DNA of 63,656 bases from Glaciecola sp. UBA2563 (GCA_002340325.1 DDLV01000097.1:1-63656); one strand, 5' to 3'. Shown: positions 1 through 8,555, counted from the stretch's first letter. The notes: generated by a model not told the origin, from the letters alone. Translations and numbers: made by a program.

Positions 1-368
1 CTCAAAGGGATGGGTAAGCTCAACACCCACTGGCGAACTGGATAGCCTTGTAGGACATCATCGACCAGTAATTTAGCGCTTTCAGCCATGCGTCTGGCGC
101 CGCAACTTGGGCAAAATCCCCGTTTCTTGCAGCTAAATGCAACAAGCTTCTCATGTTTGCAGTCATCGCAAACGACCCGCAAAAATCCGTGTTCAAGACG
201 ACCACACTTAAGAAATTCATCAAATTCTTTTTCAACATGATAAGGCAGCGATTTACCTTGCTGTGAGAGGATTTCTTTAAATTCTGGGCAGTACCGCTCA
301 ACCAATTGATACAATAATGTTTGTTCGGGACGATGTCGGCGATACGTAAAGTGTTGTTTAACTAACAA
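1..368 (-). CDS. IS91-family transposase, N-terminal part (runs off left edge)
   Basis: The minus strand reads without a stop from about 368 to base 1 and gives the zinc-binding N-terminus of an IS91-type (Y2, rolling-circle) transposase. Visible landmarks are RRHRPEQTLLYQLVERY, then LKCGRLEHGFLRVVCDDC, then CKKRGFCPSCGARRMAE. The paired cysteines CDDC and CPSC are the zinc ligands typical of the family. The catalytic Y2 domain lies outside the window. No ATG is available after the upstream in-frame stop; a TTG at 368 is the only likely start, so the 5' end may be degraded. A second frame over 20..301 is also open but encodes nothing recognisable. The family assignment is from remembered family sequence. 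Confidence 0.8.
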   Translation of the reverse strand, partial: MLVKQHFTYRRHRPEQTLLYQLVERYCPEFKEILSQQGKSLPYHVEKEFDEFLKCGRLEHGFLRVVCDDCKHEKLVAFSCKKRGFCPSCGARRMAESAKLLVDDVLQGYPVRQWVLSLPIPL

Positions 369-516
369 TGGCTCACTTGCCGAAAGGTGTTTAGGCTTAC
401 GTTATTTTACCTGAAGAGTACTCATAAAAAATACTGCTCGAAAGGTGTGAAATGAACGTTTCTTGGTGATCGGCGAACGACTGCAAAGTCGGTGCTTGAG
501 CCAGTTTCCCACTATT

Positions 517-759
517 TTATTTTGTGTCTAGGCTGATTATAGTCATCCGGATTTTTTCTTTTAAGGCAAAAACGGGTTTAACTGAGAATTGTTCGCCAAT
601 CAGATTTCCCAATTTACTGAAGCTAAGCCCATGATCTGTTAACGATTGACTCGTAAAAGGAGGGTATTCAACAGCTAGTAGCTCAACCTCAGGTTTGTCA
701 GCTTGGACATCTTGGTGAATCGTGATAGCTAAGCAAATGAGGGCCAAAATACAGCGCAT
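517..759 (-). pseudogene. truncated periplasmic solute-binding protein (SBP family 3-like)
   Basis: This 80-codon frame has a signal peptide (MRCILALICLAITIHQDVQA) followed by LLAVEYPPFTS, which resembles the first strand of amino-acid-type periplasmic binding proteins (YPPF motif). Such proteins are usually about 240-270 residues, so this is only the first quarter. Similarity stops near FALKEK, and the last ten or so residues look like unrelated sequence read through to a chance stop. It starts 6 bp after the stop of the gene at 766..1758 and was probably co-transcribed with it. The truncation lies close to the IS91-type fragment, which may have caused it. Confident that it is broken; less sure of the subfamily. 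Confidence 0.55.
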
Positions 760-765
760 ACAAAT

Positions 766-1758
766 CTACCGGGCTAAATAGTATCGATTGCGTTCAAAGA
801 AGTCCGTTGCATCATCTCGGCGCACTAATTGCCGGATCACAAAGGTATCGTTAGACACTTCATACACATTGCGGATATCCGCTGGCTTCTGATTGTCTTG
901 GCCTCTATATTCGGTGGTAATTTGAAGAACATTATTTCCGAGTTTACGGCGCTCGATGATAGGATAACCGTTAATTCTCGTTCCTCCTCTTGAAATATCT
1001 AGCCGTTCAATAGAATTATATTTAGGCTCCTGCGGGTAGTTGAGACGATAAACGATTCTTCGGTCATCTACGGAATCCATTTGTATCGTGACCGGGATCT
1101 TCGTAACTTTCTCTGTAGTGTAGTCGATGTACTGCAGGTCACCCTCCCAGAGTGACCCCAACAAGGGCTCAAAGTCCGAACGAGAAATGGCAAGTTCAGT
1201 TTGTTTAAAACGCGTGGAAAGTGCTTCTTCACAGTTATCGACCGACAGTGTTTCTTGCCCTACCAGCGACGTTTGCCAGCAATCATCTTGAATAGAACAG
1301 TAACATGCCTGAATATCGAACTTTGTTGCCCAACTGGTGATTGAGTCGCGAGAAAACGTTGCTAGTGACATTGAGAGCAGGCGTTGCTTTTCACCCGTAC
1401 CCAATACGCGATCATTGATATCGGTATAATTGTCACTACTGAACTGAAAATCGTCATCTACACCGAGTGTGTCAATTATCGCGGTTTCAATATCAGTGAC
1501 CAATTGACCGTCTAGTGACATTTCAAGGTTTTGAACAAGTGCTGGCCCTACCCCTTTATTGTCAATCTCAATACTGAAGCTTTCTGCATCACTTTTCGCC
1601 GTGATGCTTAAATGAGGCCAGACCGATGCCTTTGCACTGGACCGGGCGGTGGATACTTCAACCGCCGAAATAAGGATGGCAACAATAGATAAGATTAACG
1701 CCAAGATACTTACGATTCTTTCCCAATTAAAGGAATTATACTTTTCGTTATCCATCAC
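766..1758 (-). CDS. membrane-anchored protein of unknown function
   Basis: A 330-residue protein with one predicted membrane helix near the N-terminus (about residues 14-36, IVSILALILSIVAILISAVEV). A large soluble domain follows, with acidic and beta-rich character. There is no signal cleavage motif, so it is probably an N-in anchored protein with a periplasmic domain. A few cysteines (ACYCSIQDDC) sit in the middle and could form disulfides. I do not recognise the family. It lies between the broken S41 peptidase and the truncated binding protein, in a region that looks like a decaying island, but the reading frame itself is intact. Confidence 0.6.
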   Translation of the reverse strand: MMDNEKYNSFNWERIVSILALILSIVAILISAVEVSTARSSAKASVWPHLSITAKSDAESFSIEIDNKGVGPALVQNLEMSLDGQLVTDIETAIIDTLGVDDDFQFSSDNYTDINDRVLGTGEKQRLLSMSLATFSRDSITSWATKFDIQACYCSIQDDCWQTSLVGQETLSVDNCEEALSTRFKQTELAISRSDFEPLLGSLWEGDLQYIDYTTEKVTKIPVTIQMDSVDDRRIVYRLNYPQEPKYNSIERLDISRGGTRINGYPIIERRKLGNNVLQITTEYRGQDNQKPADIRNVYEVSNDTFVIRQLVRRDDATDFFERNRYYLAR

Positions 1759-1867
1759 TCTGCCTATTTAAAATCGTTGTCGATTAGCTCAATAAATCGA
1801 CAATAAAAACCCCACTGTAGCGTTAATAACCTTATTTTTACAGCCTAGTATTCTAGTAAAACCACTT

Positions 1868-2110
1868 TTATTGGCTAGCTAGCTTCGATTGCAAATGTGA
1901 CACCGCAATATCGAATGTCCTGTCGATACCGGTGGTTATATCGTCGACCGTGCGCTCAACAAATATGTGCGGTTTGATTCCTACACCGACATAGTCCTCA
2001 CCATTCGGCCATCATCTCTTTTGATACAAATTCGCACACGGCCGCCACCGGCAGTTCCAAAGCCAAGTTGTTGAGTATAATAAAGATTTAAGCCATTTAC
2101 TACCCTCTAT
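1868..2110 (-). pseudogene. C-terminal remnant of an S41-type peptidase, frameshifted
   Basis: On the minus strand one frame reads LGFGTAGGGRVRICIKRDDG. After a one-base shift another frame reads GEDYVGVGIKPHIFVERTVDDI and ends LQSKLASQ with a TAA at 1868-1870. Together this resembles the C-terminus of S41 (tail-specific/CtpA-like) peptidases, where a glycine-rich GGG strand is followed by an R-D-G turn and then F/YVGVGI.PD. No start codon and no full-length frame exist. It faces the signal-peptide fragment at 3843..3965, with an IS110 element between them, so both are probably parts of one destroyed gene. The identity rests on short motifs. Confidence 0.45.
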
Positions 2111-2224
2111 GACAGCTGAATTGAAGGCTTGTTTCGTGTTTATCAAATTGAAAAATGCCTATCAATAATACTGCTTAAAGTTTGTAAAATTTACGTTTTA
2201 TGGTTAAAGGCGAATGGCCGCATC

Positions 2225-2234
2225 ATGCCCTGAG
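2225..2234. repeat. left copy of 10-bp direct repeat flanking the IS110 element
   Basis: ATGCCCTGAG, identical to 3576-3585. It lies 16 bp beyond the transposase stop codon. It may be the duplicated target core or part of the element end. Confidence 0.5.
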
Positions 2235-2250
2235 TCATTCAACAAGTATT

Positions 2251-3495
2251 TTATGCAGCTAAAAGCGGAGAATTTCGCTCTTTTAATGCTTTTAAATATT
2301 TAGACTCATCATACGGTGTTTTCGTTTTCCAACATTTAAATACAATTCTTGCCCATTTGTATGCTAAAGCTCTTACCGCTTGATTGTGAGACTTGCCTTT
2401 TGCTTTTTGATTGGCGTAGTAAAGTCCTGCCCAATACGATTGATGCACACTTTTTTCTGCCCATTCAATAAAGCTCTGCCTAATGAAGGTTGAGCATTGC
2501 CAACGCCAATGCACCCACTCTGATTGCCCACTGCGCTCTGTCACTGGCGATAGTCCTGCGTAGTTTTGTATTTCTAATGCACTGTTGAACCGAGTTCTGT
2601 CTTCACCTAATGCACCCAGTAGCCTTGGTGCTAAGCATGGGCCAGTGCCAGGCAATGAAGTAAACAACTCAGCATCCGGCATTTGATGAAACAGTTCATG
2701 GATAGCGTTGTCGAAAACACGTATGTTTTCTACTTGCGTGATGATTTGTTTGCATAGTGCAACCACTAGCAGTTTGTGTGGCATTATCACTGCCTCATCT
2801 TCCGTCAAGGCAAGTGCATTGTTAATGCCTTCAATGCGTTTGGCGACGTTTGATACTGATTTGCCACCATAGGACTTGAAGAACTTCTCAATAGTACTGA
2901 CCCTAGTGCGCTTAATCTGTTGCAAACTCGGCCACTTGATTAAAAAGTCGCAGAACATCTCAGTATTTCGATGAGAAAACCACTCCAATGGCTGTGGGTA
3001 ATATTGTTTTAGTGCGGCAATAAGCCTATTTGTACACCGTCGTTTATCCTCCACGAGCATCCTACGCTGCTCCACTAGATGGTTGAGTTTGCGCGTATCT
3101 GGACTGCTTGGCCTAAGCGGTTTCACTTTGTTTGGATAATTCAACATCATATCCAATGCTAAATGTGCATCGGATGGGTCATCCTTAGCACCGCTTGGAT
3201 ACATGGCTTCTCGATAACGGGCTAATGTTAAACCATGAATGGGAAAGACGGTAACGAACGAATACTTCTGCAAGGCATAAACGATTGGGCCTTTGTTCGT
3301 TTCAAGAACAACAGCAATATTACCTTTCACTCGCTTATGCAAATCAAATAACCATTGCTCAATGGCTTCAGGCGAATGTTGAATGACATGATATTCACGT
3401 TTTTCAACATCTTTGATTTGCACGCACACATCGTGCTTTTTATCTGCCCAATCTAAGCCGACACACACAGCAAAATTGCGTTTCAAATCATTCAT
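2251..3495 (-). CDS. IS110-family DEDD transposase
   Basis: A 414-residue recombinase with the two-domain IS110 layout. The N-terminal RuvC-like DEDD domain shows VGLDWADKKHDV (D15), VLETNKGP (E65) and KDDPSDAHLALD (D106, D109). The C-terminal Tnp20 domain shows LFTSLPGTGPCLAPRLLGALG, then NYAGLSPVTERSGQS. Length is normal and no frameshift is visible, so it may be active. A GGAG motif precedes the ATG by 8 bp. In this family the transposase recombines donor and target DNA guided by an element-encoded bridge RNA (established for IS621). The copy lies between the two halves of an S41 peptidase remnant. Confidence 0.93.
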   Translation of the reverse strand: MNDLKRNFAVCVGLDWADKKHDVCVQIKDVEKREYHVIQHSPEAIEQWLFDLHKRVKGNIAVVLETNKGPIVYALQKYSFVTVFPIHGLTLARYREAMYPSGAKDDPSDAHLALDMMLNYPNKVKPLRPSSPDTRKLNHLVEQRRMLVEDKRRCTNRLIAALKQYYPQPLEWFSHRNTEMFCDFLIKWPSLQQIKRTRVSTIEKFFKSYGGKSVSNVAKRIEGINNALALTEDEAVIMPHKLLVVALCKQIITQVENIRVFDNAIHELFHQMPDAELFTSLPGTGPCLAPRLLGALGEDRTRFNSALEIQNYAGLSPVTERSGQSEWVHWRWQCSTFIRQSFIEWAEKSVHQSYWAGLYYANQKAKGKSHNQAVRALAYKWARIVFKCWKTKTPYDESKYLKALKERNSPLLAA

Positions 3496-3575
3496 GACAA
3501 ATCTCCAAAATAAGTGAAATTTGCTATGTACTCTTCACTCGTCGAAAGCAATATAGAAACTTATCAAACGATAAT

Positions 3576-3585
3576 ATGCCCTGAG
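3576..3585. repeat. right copy of 10-bp direct repeat flanking the IS110 element
   Basis: ATGCCCTGAG, matching 2225-2234. It lies 80 bp upstream of the transposase start. From 3586 to 3842 I see no gene, only AT-rich non-coding or decayed sequence. Confidence 0.5.
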
Positions 3586-3842
3586 GATTCGTTTTGAGTA
3601 AAGATACCTGATGCATCGAAAATAAAGGGGAAATTATCGAGTAATTTGTCGGTGCAGTTCGTATACATCAAGCATATAACCTTAATTATCTTAAGCGATA
3701 GAACCTAAGGTTGAATGACTATAATGTCGGTGGAGCAGACATCTAAGTCCTAATTTATGACTCACCACTCATCGCTAATAATTGAAAGTGGAAAACTCAG
3801 CTGTGAAGGTCCAAAATACGTACTGAAGAGCCATCTCAACCT

Positions 3843-3965
3843 TCAGATATCAATGACTGAAGCTCTTGATTCTGCAGTGATTTGAGCCTTTGCTATTGAT
3901 GTCCATGCCAACAAAGGTAATGCGAAAATGAGTAAAATGAGGTGGATATTTTTATTGCTGTGCAT
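3843..3965 (-). pseudogene. N-terminal remnant of an S41-type peptidase (signal peptide)
   Basis: A 40-codon frame starts at 3965 with a clear signal peptide (ILLIFALPLLAWTSIAKAQ). It continues ITAESRASVIDI and then hits TGA. After a one-base shift the next frame reads LKVEMALQYVF, and the combined pattern (ITxExR..VI....LK.....YVF) matches the mature N-terminus of secreted S41 peptidases. The body of the gene is missing; a C-terminal remnant lies at 1868..2110 beyond the IS110 element. The combined remnants are too short for a complete S41 enzyme, so internal sequence was lost as well as interrupted. Confidence 0.4.
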
Positions 3966-4088
3966 CTCTAGTCCTTTTAGAGAAGCAATCGAAATTAAAC
4001 ATCGTAAATTGAACATGACAAAAGCTAGCGCAATTAGCCTATAGTTACTAGATTAATGAAGGTGTAAATAACTGATTAAGGAATTCTC

Positions 4089-4562
4089 ATGATAAGTGTT
4101 GGCGACGCTTTACCTGAAGCAACTTTTTCACTGCTCTCTGGCGGTGATATGCAAAACCCTTCAACAAGCGATCTTTTTGCAGGCAAAAAGGTGGTGCTAT
4201 TCTCTGTTCCTGGCGCCTTTACGCCAACCTGCTCTCAGGCGCATTTGCCTGGCTATGTGGCATTGGCGGATAAGCTAAAGGAGAAAGGTGTAGATAGTAT
4301 CATATGCATGTCAGTCAACGATGCGTTTGTTATGAACGCATGGGGCGAGGCGTCCAATGCTGAACATATTACCATGCTGGCAGATGGTAACGGTGCGTTT
4401 GCGAAAGCAATTGGTTTGGACATGGATACTCAGGGATTTGGTGGTATTCGGTCGCAGCGATTTAGCCTAATGGCAGAAGATGGCGTGGTGAAAATTCTCA
4501 ACGTGGAAGCGGGTGGAAAATTTGAAGTGAGTGATGCTGAAACAATGTTGGCTGCTCTTTAG
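4089..4562 (+). CDS. peroxiredoxin, Prx5 subfamily
   Basis: A 157-residue thiol peroxidase that reduces H2O2 and organic peroxides in the cytoplasm using glutaredoxin or thioredoxin as electron donor. The Prx5 signature PGAFTPTCS surrounds the peroxidatic Cys48. A second cysteine is Cys73 (SIICMSVND). The usual C-terminal resolving Cys of two-Cys Prx5 enzymes is absent, so a one-Cys, glutathione-dependent mechanism is likely. Length is typical. An AAGGA motif 8 bp upstream supports the ATG start. The gene is monocistronic and converges on the DUF3718 gene across a shared hairpin. Confidence 0.92.
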   Translation: MISVGDALPEATFSLLSGGDMQNPSTSDLFAGKKVVLFSVPGAFTPTCSQAHLPGYVALADKLKEKGVDSIICMSVNDAFVMNAWGEASNAEHITMLADGNGAFAKAIGLDMDTQGFGGIRSQRFSLMAEDGVVKILNVEAGGKFEVSDAETMLAAL

Positions 4563-4596
4563 TTTTAAAAATACATCAATATCAAGTCACTTAAAA

Positions 4597-4626
4597 AAGG
4601 TGCGCAAAACAGCTTTTGCGCACCTT
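4597..4626. terminator. bidirectional hairpin terminator
   Basis: A perfect 13-bp inverted repeat, AAGGTGCGCAAAA with loop CAGC, between two convergent genes. On the minus strand the stem runs into a T-tract (CCTTTTTT), giving a good intrinsic terminator for the DUF3718 gene. The plus-strand T-run is weak but the stem can serve the peroxiredoxin gene as well. Confidence 0.8.
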
Positions 4627-4654
4627 ATGGGAAAAAAACAGAGTTGTAATTACG

Positions 4655-4969
4655 TTATTGCTTTGCAATCAAATCTATTGAAGTTGAAACACGACTTGCG
4701 ATTTTATCAGCTACCCTGTCCGCGTCGTTACTGATCGCAAATTCCAGCGGTGATTGACCGTTGCACTTAAGGCCGTTTTCGATCGCTCGAATATTCAGTC
4801 CGTGCTGCTTCATTAAGTAACGCAGCTTAATGGTATTGTTTTCCTGAATAGACTCACAAACCTGAACAAGAGCTTCTTCAGTTGGTTGCTGGGTTGCCTG
4901 AGCGACGCCAGCAAAAGCAGTGATAGTAATGGTTGCAACTAAGCCAAAAGATTTGATTGATGATTTCAT
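4655..4969 (-). CDS. DUF3718 family exported protein
   Basis: A protein of about 104 residues with an N-terminal signal peptide (SFGLVATITITAFAGVAQA). The DUF3718 pattern follows: ALVQVCESI, KLRYLMKQHGLN, GLKCNGQSPLEFAISNDAD. The two cysteines (VCES and LKCN) are conserved in the family and could form a disulfide in the periplasm. An upstream in-frame ATG exists at 4981, but GGAG (in GGAGAATTCAATG) is placed correctly for the ATG at 4969, so I take that as the start. The function of the family is unknown; it is common in Alteromonadales and Vibrionales. Confidence 0.8.
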   Translation of the reverse strand: MKSSIKSFGLVATITITAFAGVAQATQQPTEEALVQVCESIQENNTIKLRYLMKQHGLNIRAIENGLKCNGQSPLEFAISNDADRVADKIASRVSTSIDLIAKQ

Positions 4970-5251
4970 TGAATTCTCCAAATAACTAAATTTATGTGTA
5001 AACGGAATGTTGTTTAGACATTTGTTGTGTCTTGTATTACTAGTCGGGGAATAAGTGCAAAAAGTTACATGTAAAAGTGTTTCATTTAGCCGTGGAATGT
5101 TTCAATTCATGTCGTTTGTAACGAATGAAATATTCTGTGATAATTTTTGCAAATCCTTCGAAACAATGGCTTTTAATATGTCAGCTTATTAAGAGGTTGT
5201 TCATATTTGCTATCGAAGTTTTGATTAATTCAATATTCAAGGAGTGTAGAA

Positions 5252-5758
5252 GTGATAGTGCTAACATATACAAAATCAGTGGTATTAGTGTTTGTTTTTC
5301 TTCTTGCGTTTGGTTTAAAAACACATGCATCTACAAGCTGTCAGGACGCTCAGACACTAACACCTGAGCCGCTTCCGAATTGGACCTACATGAATAATCT
5401 TAGCAAAGACGACTTCAAAATTACCCCAGAACATGCTGAGGTAACTTATCAAACTCGCTCTGCTGATAACTCAATGCAAACAGCAGGCATTACAATTTCA
5501 AAGACTGATCCGAACGGCAACTTTCTAAGACAAATTTGGGGAGACTCTGATATAAGATCTACTCTTTTAGAAGCAGGCCCATTTGGATACCCGGTCATGA
5601 AAGGCTCAATGGTTACACTTATAGGTGACTACTATGTTCGAGTAGGGGGAAAAGGAACCGATAAGAGCGAATATTTTTCTTTAATAATCGAATGCGCAAT
5701 TAAAAGTGCCATGATAGATGACAGTATCGATCTCAATACATTGACCATTTCTAATTAG
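5252..5758 (+). CDS. exported protein of unknown function
   Basis: A 168-residue protein starting with GTG at 5252, supported by AAGGAG 7 bp upstream. A signal peptide (VVLVFVFLLAFGLKTHA) precedes a small soluble domain with two cysteines (TSCQD near the N-terminus and IIECA near the C-terminus), probably a periplasmic disulfide. I do not recognise a family. The first ~250 bp upstream (4982-5251) holds no gene and no strong promoter match that I can name. It converges on lysS. Confidence 0.6.
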   Translation: MIVLTYTKSVVLVFVFLLAFGLKTHASTSCQDAQTLTPEPLPNWTYMNNLSKDDFKITPEHAEVTYQTRSADNSMQTAGITISKTDPNGNFLRQIWGDSDIRSTLLEAGPFGYPVMKGSMVTLIGDYYVRVGGKGTDKSEYFSLIIECAIKSAMIDDSIDLNTLTISN

Positions 5759-5762
5759 ATTT

Positions 5763-5798
5763 CGGGCAGTCATGTGACTTGTGTAAGTCGGCTGCCCG
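5763..5798. terminator. stem-loop between convergent genes
   Basis: CGGGCAG pairs with CTGCCCG, enclosing a second stem GACTT/AAGTC with a GTGT loop. It lies just after the exported-protein gene and before the lysS stop. No T-tract follows on the plus strand, so it may be a processing or Rho-associated structure instead of an intrinsic terminator. Confidence 0.4.
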
Positions 5799-5867
5799 TG
5801 GTCGGATCAACTGAATGCTGCTATGTGCTGTCAGACGCTTTACTTACTAGCACTATTCATCCGTTGT

Positions 5868-7415
5868 TTATTGCTCATCGTTCGACAATGGCTTCATATG
5901 AGGGAAAAGAATAACGTCTTTGATAGTCGGTGTATAGGCAAATAACATGACCAATCTATCTATTCCAATTCCTTCACCCGCCGTTGGTGGTAAGCCATAT
6001 TCGAGTGCACGAATATAGTCATCATCAAAGTGCATGGCTTCATCATCGCCTGCATCTTTTTCTTCTACCTGTTTACGGAATCTTGCGGCCTGATCTTCTG
6101 AGTCATTTAACTCAGAGAAGCCATTCGCAATCTCTTTACCACCGACAAAAAACTCGAATCTATCCGTAATAAACGGGTTTTCATCATTGCGTCTTGCAAG
6201 CGGAGAAACTTCCCAAGGATACTCTGTGATAAAGGTCGGCTGCTCTAATTTTTCTTCTGCCGTCGCCTCAAAGATTTCACACAGATACTTTCCAGCGCCC
6301 CAAATGCCATCCACTTCGGGCTCTTTGATGTGCAGCTGTTTGGCCATTTGCTTAAGCTTGGGCAGATTATTTTCAGCATCTTTAATCGCTTCAACATCTG
6401 CTTGTGGCCAATACTTGATAATTGCATCTGCCATCGATAATCGCGCAAATGGTTGGCCAAAGTCATAGGTGACCTGAGATTCAACTTCGCCATCGTCATT
6501 TTTGATAGTGTTAATAACATCTTTGGTACCAAGAATATCTGTAGCCAATGACCGAAGCATATCTTCAGTAAGGTTCATCAAATCCCGATAATCGGCATAG
6601 GCTTGGTAAAACTCTAGCATGGTAAATTCAGGGTTGTGGCGAGTAGATAAGCCCTCATTCCTGAAATTGCGATTTATTTCAAACACCCGTTCTAAACCGC
6701 CCACGACCAAGCGTTTTAAATACAACTCCGGTGCGATACGAAGATACATATCGATATCAAGCGCGTTGTGATGTGTGATAAATGGCTTTGCCGTTGCGCC
6801 ACCGGGTATCACCTGAAGCATTGGCGTTTCTACTTCCATGAATCGTCTTTCAGTCAAATATTGCCGAATACCGTTCACGACTTTACTTCGTATAACAAAG
6901 GTTTTACGGGTATCTTCACTTACGATCAAATCAACATAACGCTGGCGATATTTTGTTTCTTGATCGGCAAGTCCGTGGAACTTTTCAGGTAGTGGTCTTA
7001 ATGACTTTGTAAGTAACTTGTACAGTTCCATATTGACATACAAATCGCCTTTCCCGGATTTGTGGAGTTGTCCGCTTACGCCGATGATGTCACCAATATC
7101 CAATGACCCATAGGTCGCTTTAATTGCTTTTTGTACGCCTTTATCAGCATACGCTTGAATACGTCCAGACATGTCCTGAAGAAGCAAAAACGGACCTCTT
7201 TTTGCCATGACACGGCCGGCGACGGCAACATAAATGTTTTTTTCAACCAACGCTTCTTTTTCAAACGCTGCATACTCATCTTGGATATCTTGTGCGTAGT
7301 GTTCACGGGTAAAGTCGTTAGGAAAACCGTTTGAAGAACACTGTATGCGAATGTGCTCTAGCTTAGTTCTTCTTTCCGCAATTAATTTATTTTCGTTTGT
7401 GTTTTGCACTGTCAT
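5868..7415 (-). CDS. lysS: lysine--tRNA ligase, class II
   Basis: A 515-residue cytoplasmic synthetase that charges tRNA-Lys with lysine. The N-terminal OB-fold anticodon-binding domain (VAVAGRVMAKR, about residues 63-150) is followed by the class II core. Motif 2 shows NRNFRNEGLSTRHNPEFTMLE and motif 3 shows GLPPTAGEGIGIDRLVM. Length matches the E. coli enzyme (about 505). It lies 41 bp downstream of prfB and is probably co-transcribed with it, as in many gammaproteobacteria. Confidence 0.97.
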   Translation of the reverse strand: MTVQNTNENKLIAERRTKLEHIRIQCSSNGFPNDFTREHYAQDIQDEYAAFEKEALVEKNIYVAVAGRVMAKRGPFLLLQDMSGRIQAYADKGVQKAIKATYGSLDIGDIIGVSGQLHKSGKGDLYVNMELYKLLTKSLRPLPEKFHGLADQETKYRQRYVDLIVSEDTRKTFVIRSKVVNGIRQYLTERRFMEVETPMLQVIPGGATAKPFITHHNALDIDMYLRIAPELYLKRLVVGGLERVFEINRNFRNEGLSTRHNPEFTMLEFYQAYADYRDLMNLTEDMLRSLATDILGTKDVINTIKNDDGEVESQVTYDFGQPFARLSMADAIIKYWPQADVEAIKDAENNLPKLKQMAKQLHIKEPEVDGIWGAGKYLCEIFEATAEEKLEQPTFITEYPWEVSPLARRNDENPFITDRFEFFVGGKEIANGFSELNDSEDQAARFRKQVEEKDAGDDEAMHFDDDYIRALEYGLPPTAGEGIGIDRLVMLFAYTPTIKDVILFPHMKPLSNDEQ

Positions 7416-7456
7416 TGATTTTCCTAATCCTGCGCACTTTTTTTACGCTGTTTTAT

Positions 7457-8555
7457 TTATAATCCACTCTTAAGACTAGCTACGATAAACTTATTCAAAT
7501 CACCATCCAATACGGATTGTGTATTTCTGGTTTCAACGCCCGTTCTCAGGTCCTTTATCCTAGAGTCATCTAGCACATAAGAGCGGATCTGGCTGCCCCA
7601 ACCAATGTCAGATTTACTGTCTTCCATGGCTTGCTTCTCGGCGTTTTGCTTTTGCAACTCAAGCTCATAGAGTTTTGCTTTGAGCTGCTTCATAGCCTGG
7701 TCTTTGTTCCTATGCTGAGACCTGTCATTTTGACACTGAACCACTGTATTGGTGGGTAAGTGCGTAATGCGCACTGCCGAATCGGTTCTGTTAACATGCT
7801 GACCACCTGCGCCTGACGCTCGATAGGTATCTATGCGTAAATCAGCAGGATTGATATCAATATCAAGGTCGTCATTCACTTCTGGGTACGCAAATGCCGA
7901 TGCGAAAGACGTGTGGCGTCGATTACCCGAATCAAAGGGGGATTTTCGAACAAGGCGGTGCACGCCGGTTTCGGTGCGTAACCAACCAAATGCGTACTCG
8001 CCGCTGAATTTTATCGTGGCGCTTTTAATGCCAGCCACGTCACCATCGGAAACTTCAATTAGCTCTGTTTTAAAGTTTTGCTCTTCACCCCAGCGCAAAT
8101 ACATTCTTAGCAGCATATTCGCCCAATCTTGCGCTTCAGTGCCGCCCGACCCTGATTGAATGTCCAAATATGCATCGCTTTGGTCATTTGCACCAGAAAA
8201 CATGCGACGGAATTCAAGTAATTCCAGTGCTTTTATGAGTTCATTTAGCTCTGATTCAGCTTCGTCAAATGTCTCTTGGTCTTCAGCTTCAACCGCGAGT
8301 TCAACCAATCCTTCGACGTCTTCTATACCTCGCTCGAGCTGAGTAATCGTATCAACAACCTGCTCCAACGCCACTTTCTCTTTTCCGAGTTTTTGTGCAT
8401 TTTCTGGGTCATTCCATACATCAGCGGATTCTAATTCTCGCGAAACTTCTTCTAGGCGCTCTTGTTTAACATCGAAGTCAAAGATACCCCCTGAGCGTTT
8501 GCGCTCGCTCTCGGACATCAGCTATGGCTGTTTTTATTGGATTTACTTCAAACAT
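7457..8555 (-). CDS. prfB: peptide chain release factor 2, with programmed +1 frameshift
   Basis: RF2 releases the nascent chain at UGA and UAA. The full protein is about 365 residues and needs a +1 frameshift. The zero frame starts at ATG 8555 (MFEVNPIKTAIADV) and runs 25 codons to RGYL, followed by an in-frame TGA at 8478-8480. Shifting by one base continues as DFDVKQERLEE to the stop at 7457. The RF2 stop-codon-recognition tripeptide SPF (KSPFDSGNRR) and the catalytic GGQ (ASGAGGQHVN) are both present. Annotating only the downstream frame would give a wrong N-terminus. lysS follows 41 bp downstream. Confidence 0.96.
8477..8492 (-). promoter_or_regulatory. prfB autoregulatory +1 frameshift site
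   Basis: AGGGGGTATCTTTGAC: an internal Shine-Dalgarno-like AGGGGG sits three bases before CTT TGA C, the classic RF2 recoding site. Low RF2 lets the ribosome pause at UGA and slip +1. This is established for prfB across bacteria, and the bases match. Confidence 0.95.

Larger units (their letters stand above)
2225..3585 (-). mobile_element. IS110-family insertion sequence, ~1.35 kb, with 10-bp matching flanks
   Basis: The transposase at 2251..3495 is bracketed by two identical 10-bp sequences, ATGCCCTGAG, at 2225-2234 and 3576-3585. These are the best candidates for the junctions or target core. IS110 elements lack ordinary terminal inverted repeats, and none are evident here. Only about 16 bp of non-coding sequence lie downstream of the transposase and about 80 bp upstream. 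The upstream leader contains a 6-bp hairpin (AGTGAA/TTCACT, 3513-3539) and a GGAG ribosome-binding site. In characterised IS110 elements the upstream non-coding end encodes the bridge RNA; any such RNA here would be compact or would overlap the coding start. Boundaries are inferred from the repeat alone. Confidence 0.6.

Noticed and set aside
20..301. 93-codon open frame on the minus strand
   Set aside because: It overlaps the IS91-type frame, has no recognisable features, and the other frame has clear zinc-finger motifs.
381..448. CGAAAGGTGT direct repeat at 381-390 and 439-448
   Set aside because: Only 10 bp, 58 bp apart, and no element boundary or terminal structure fits it.
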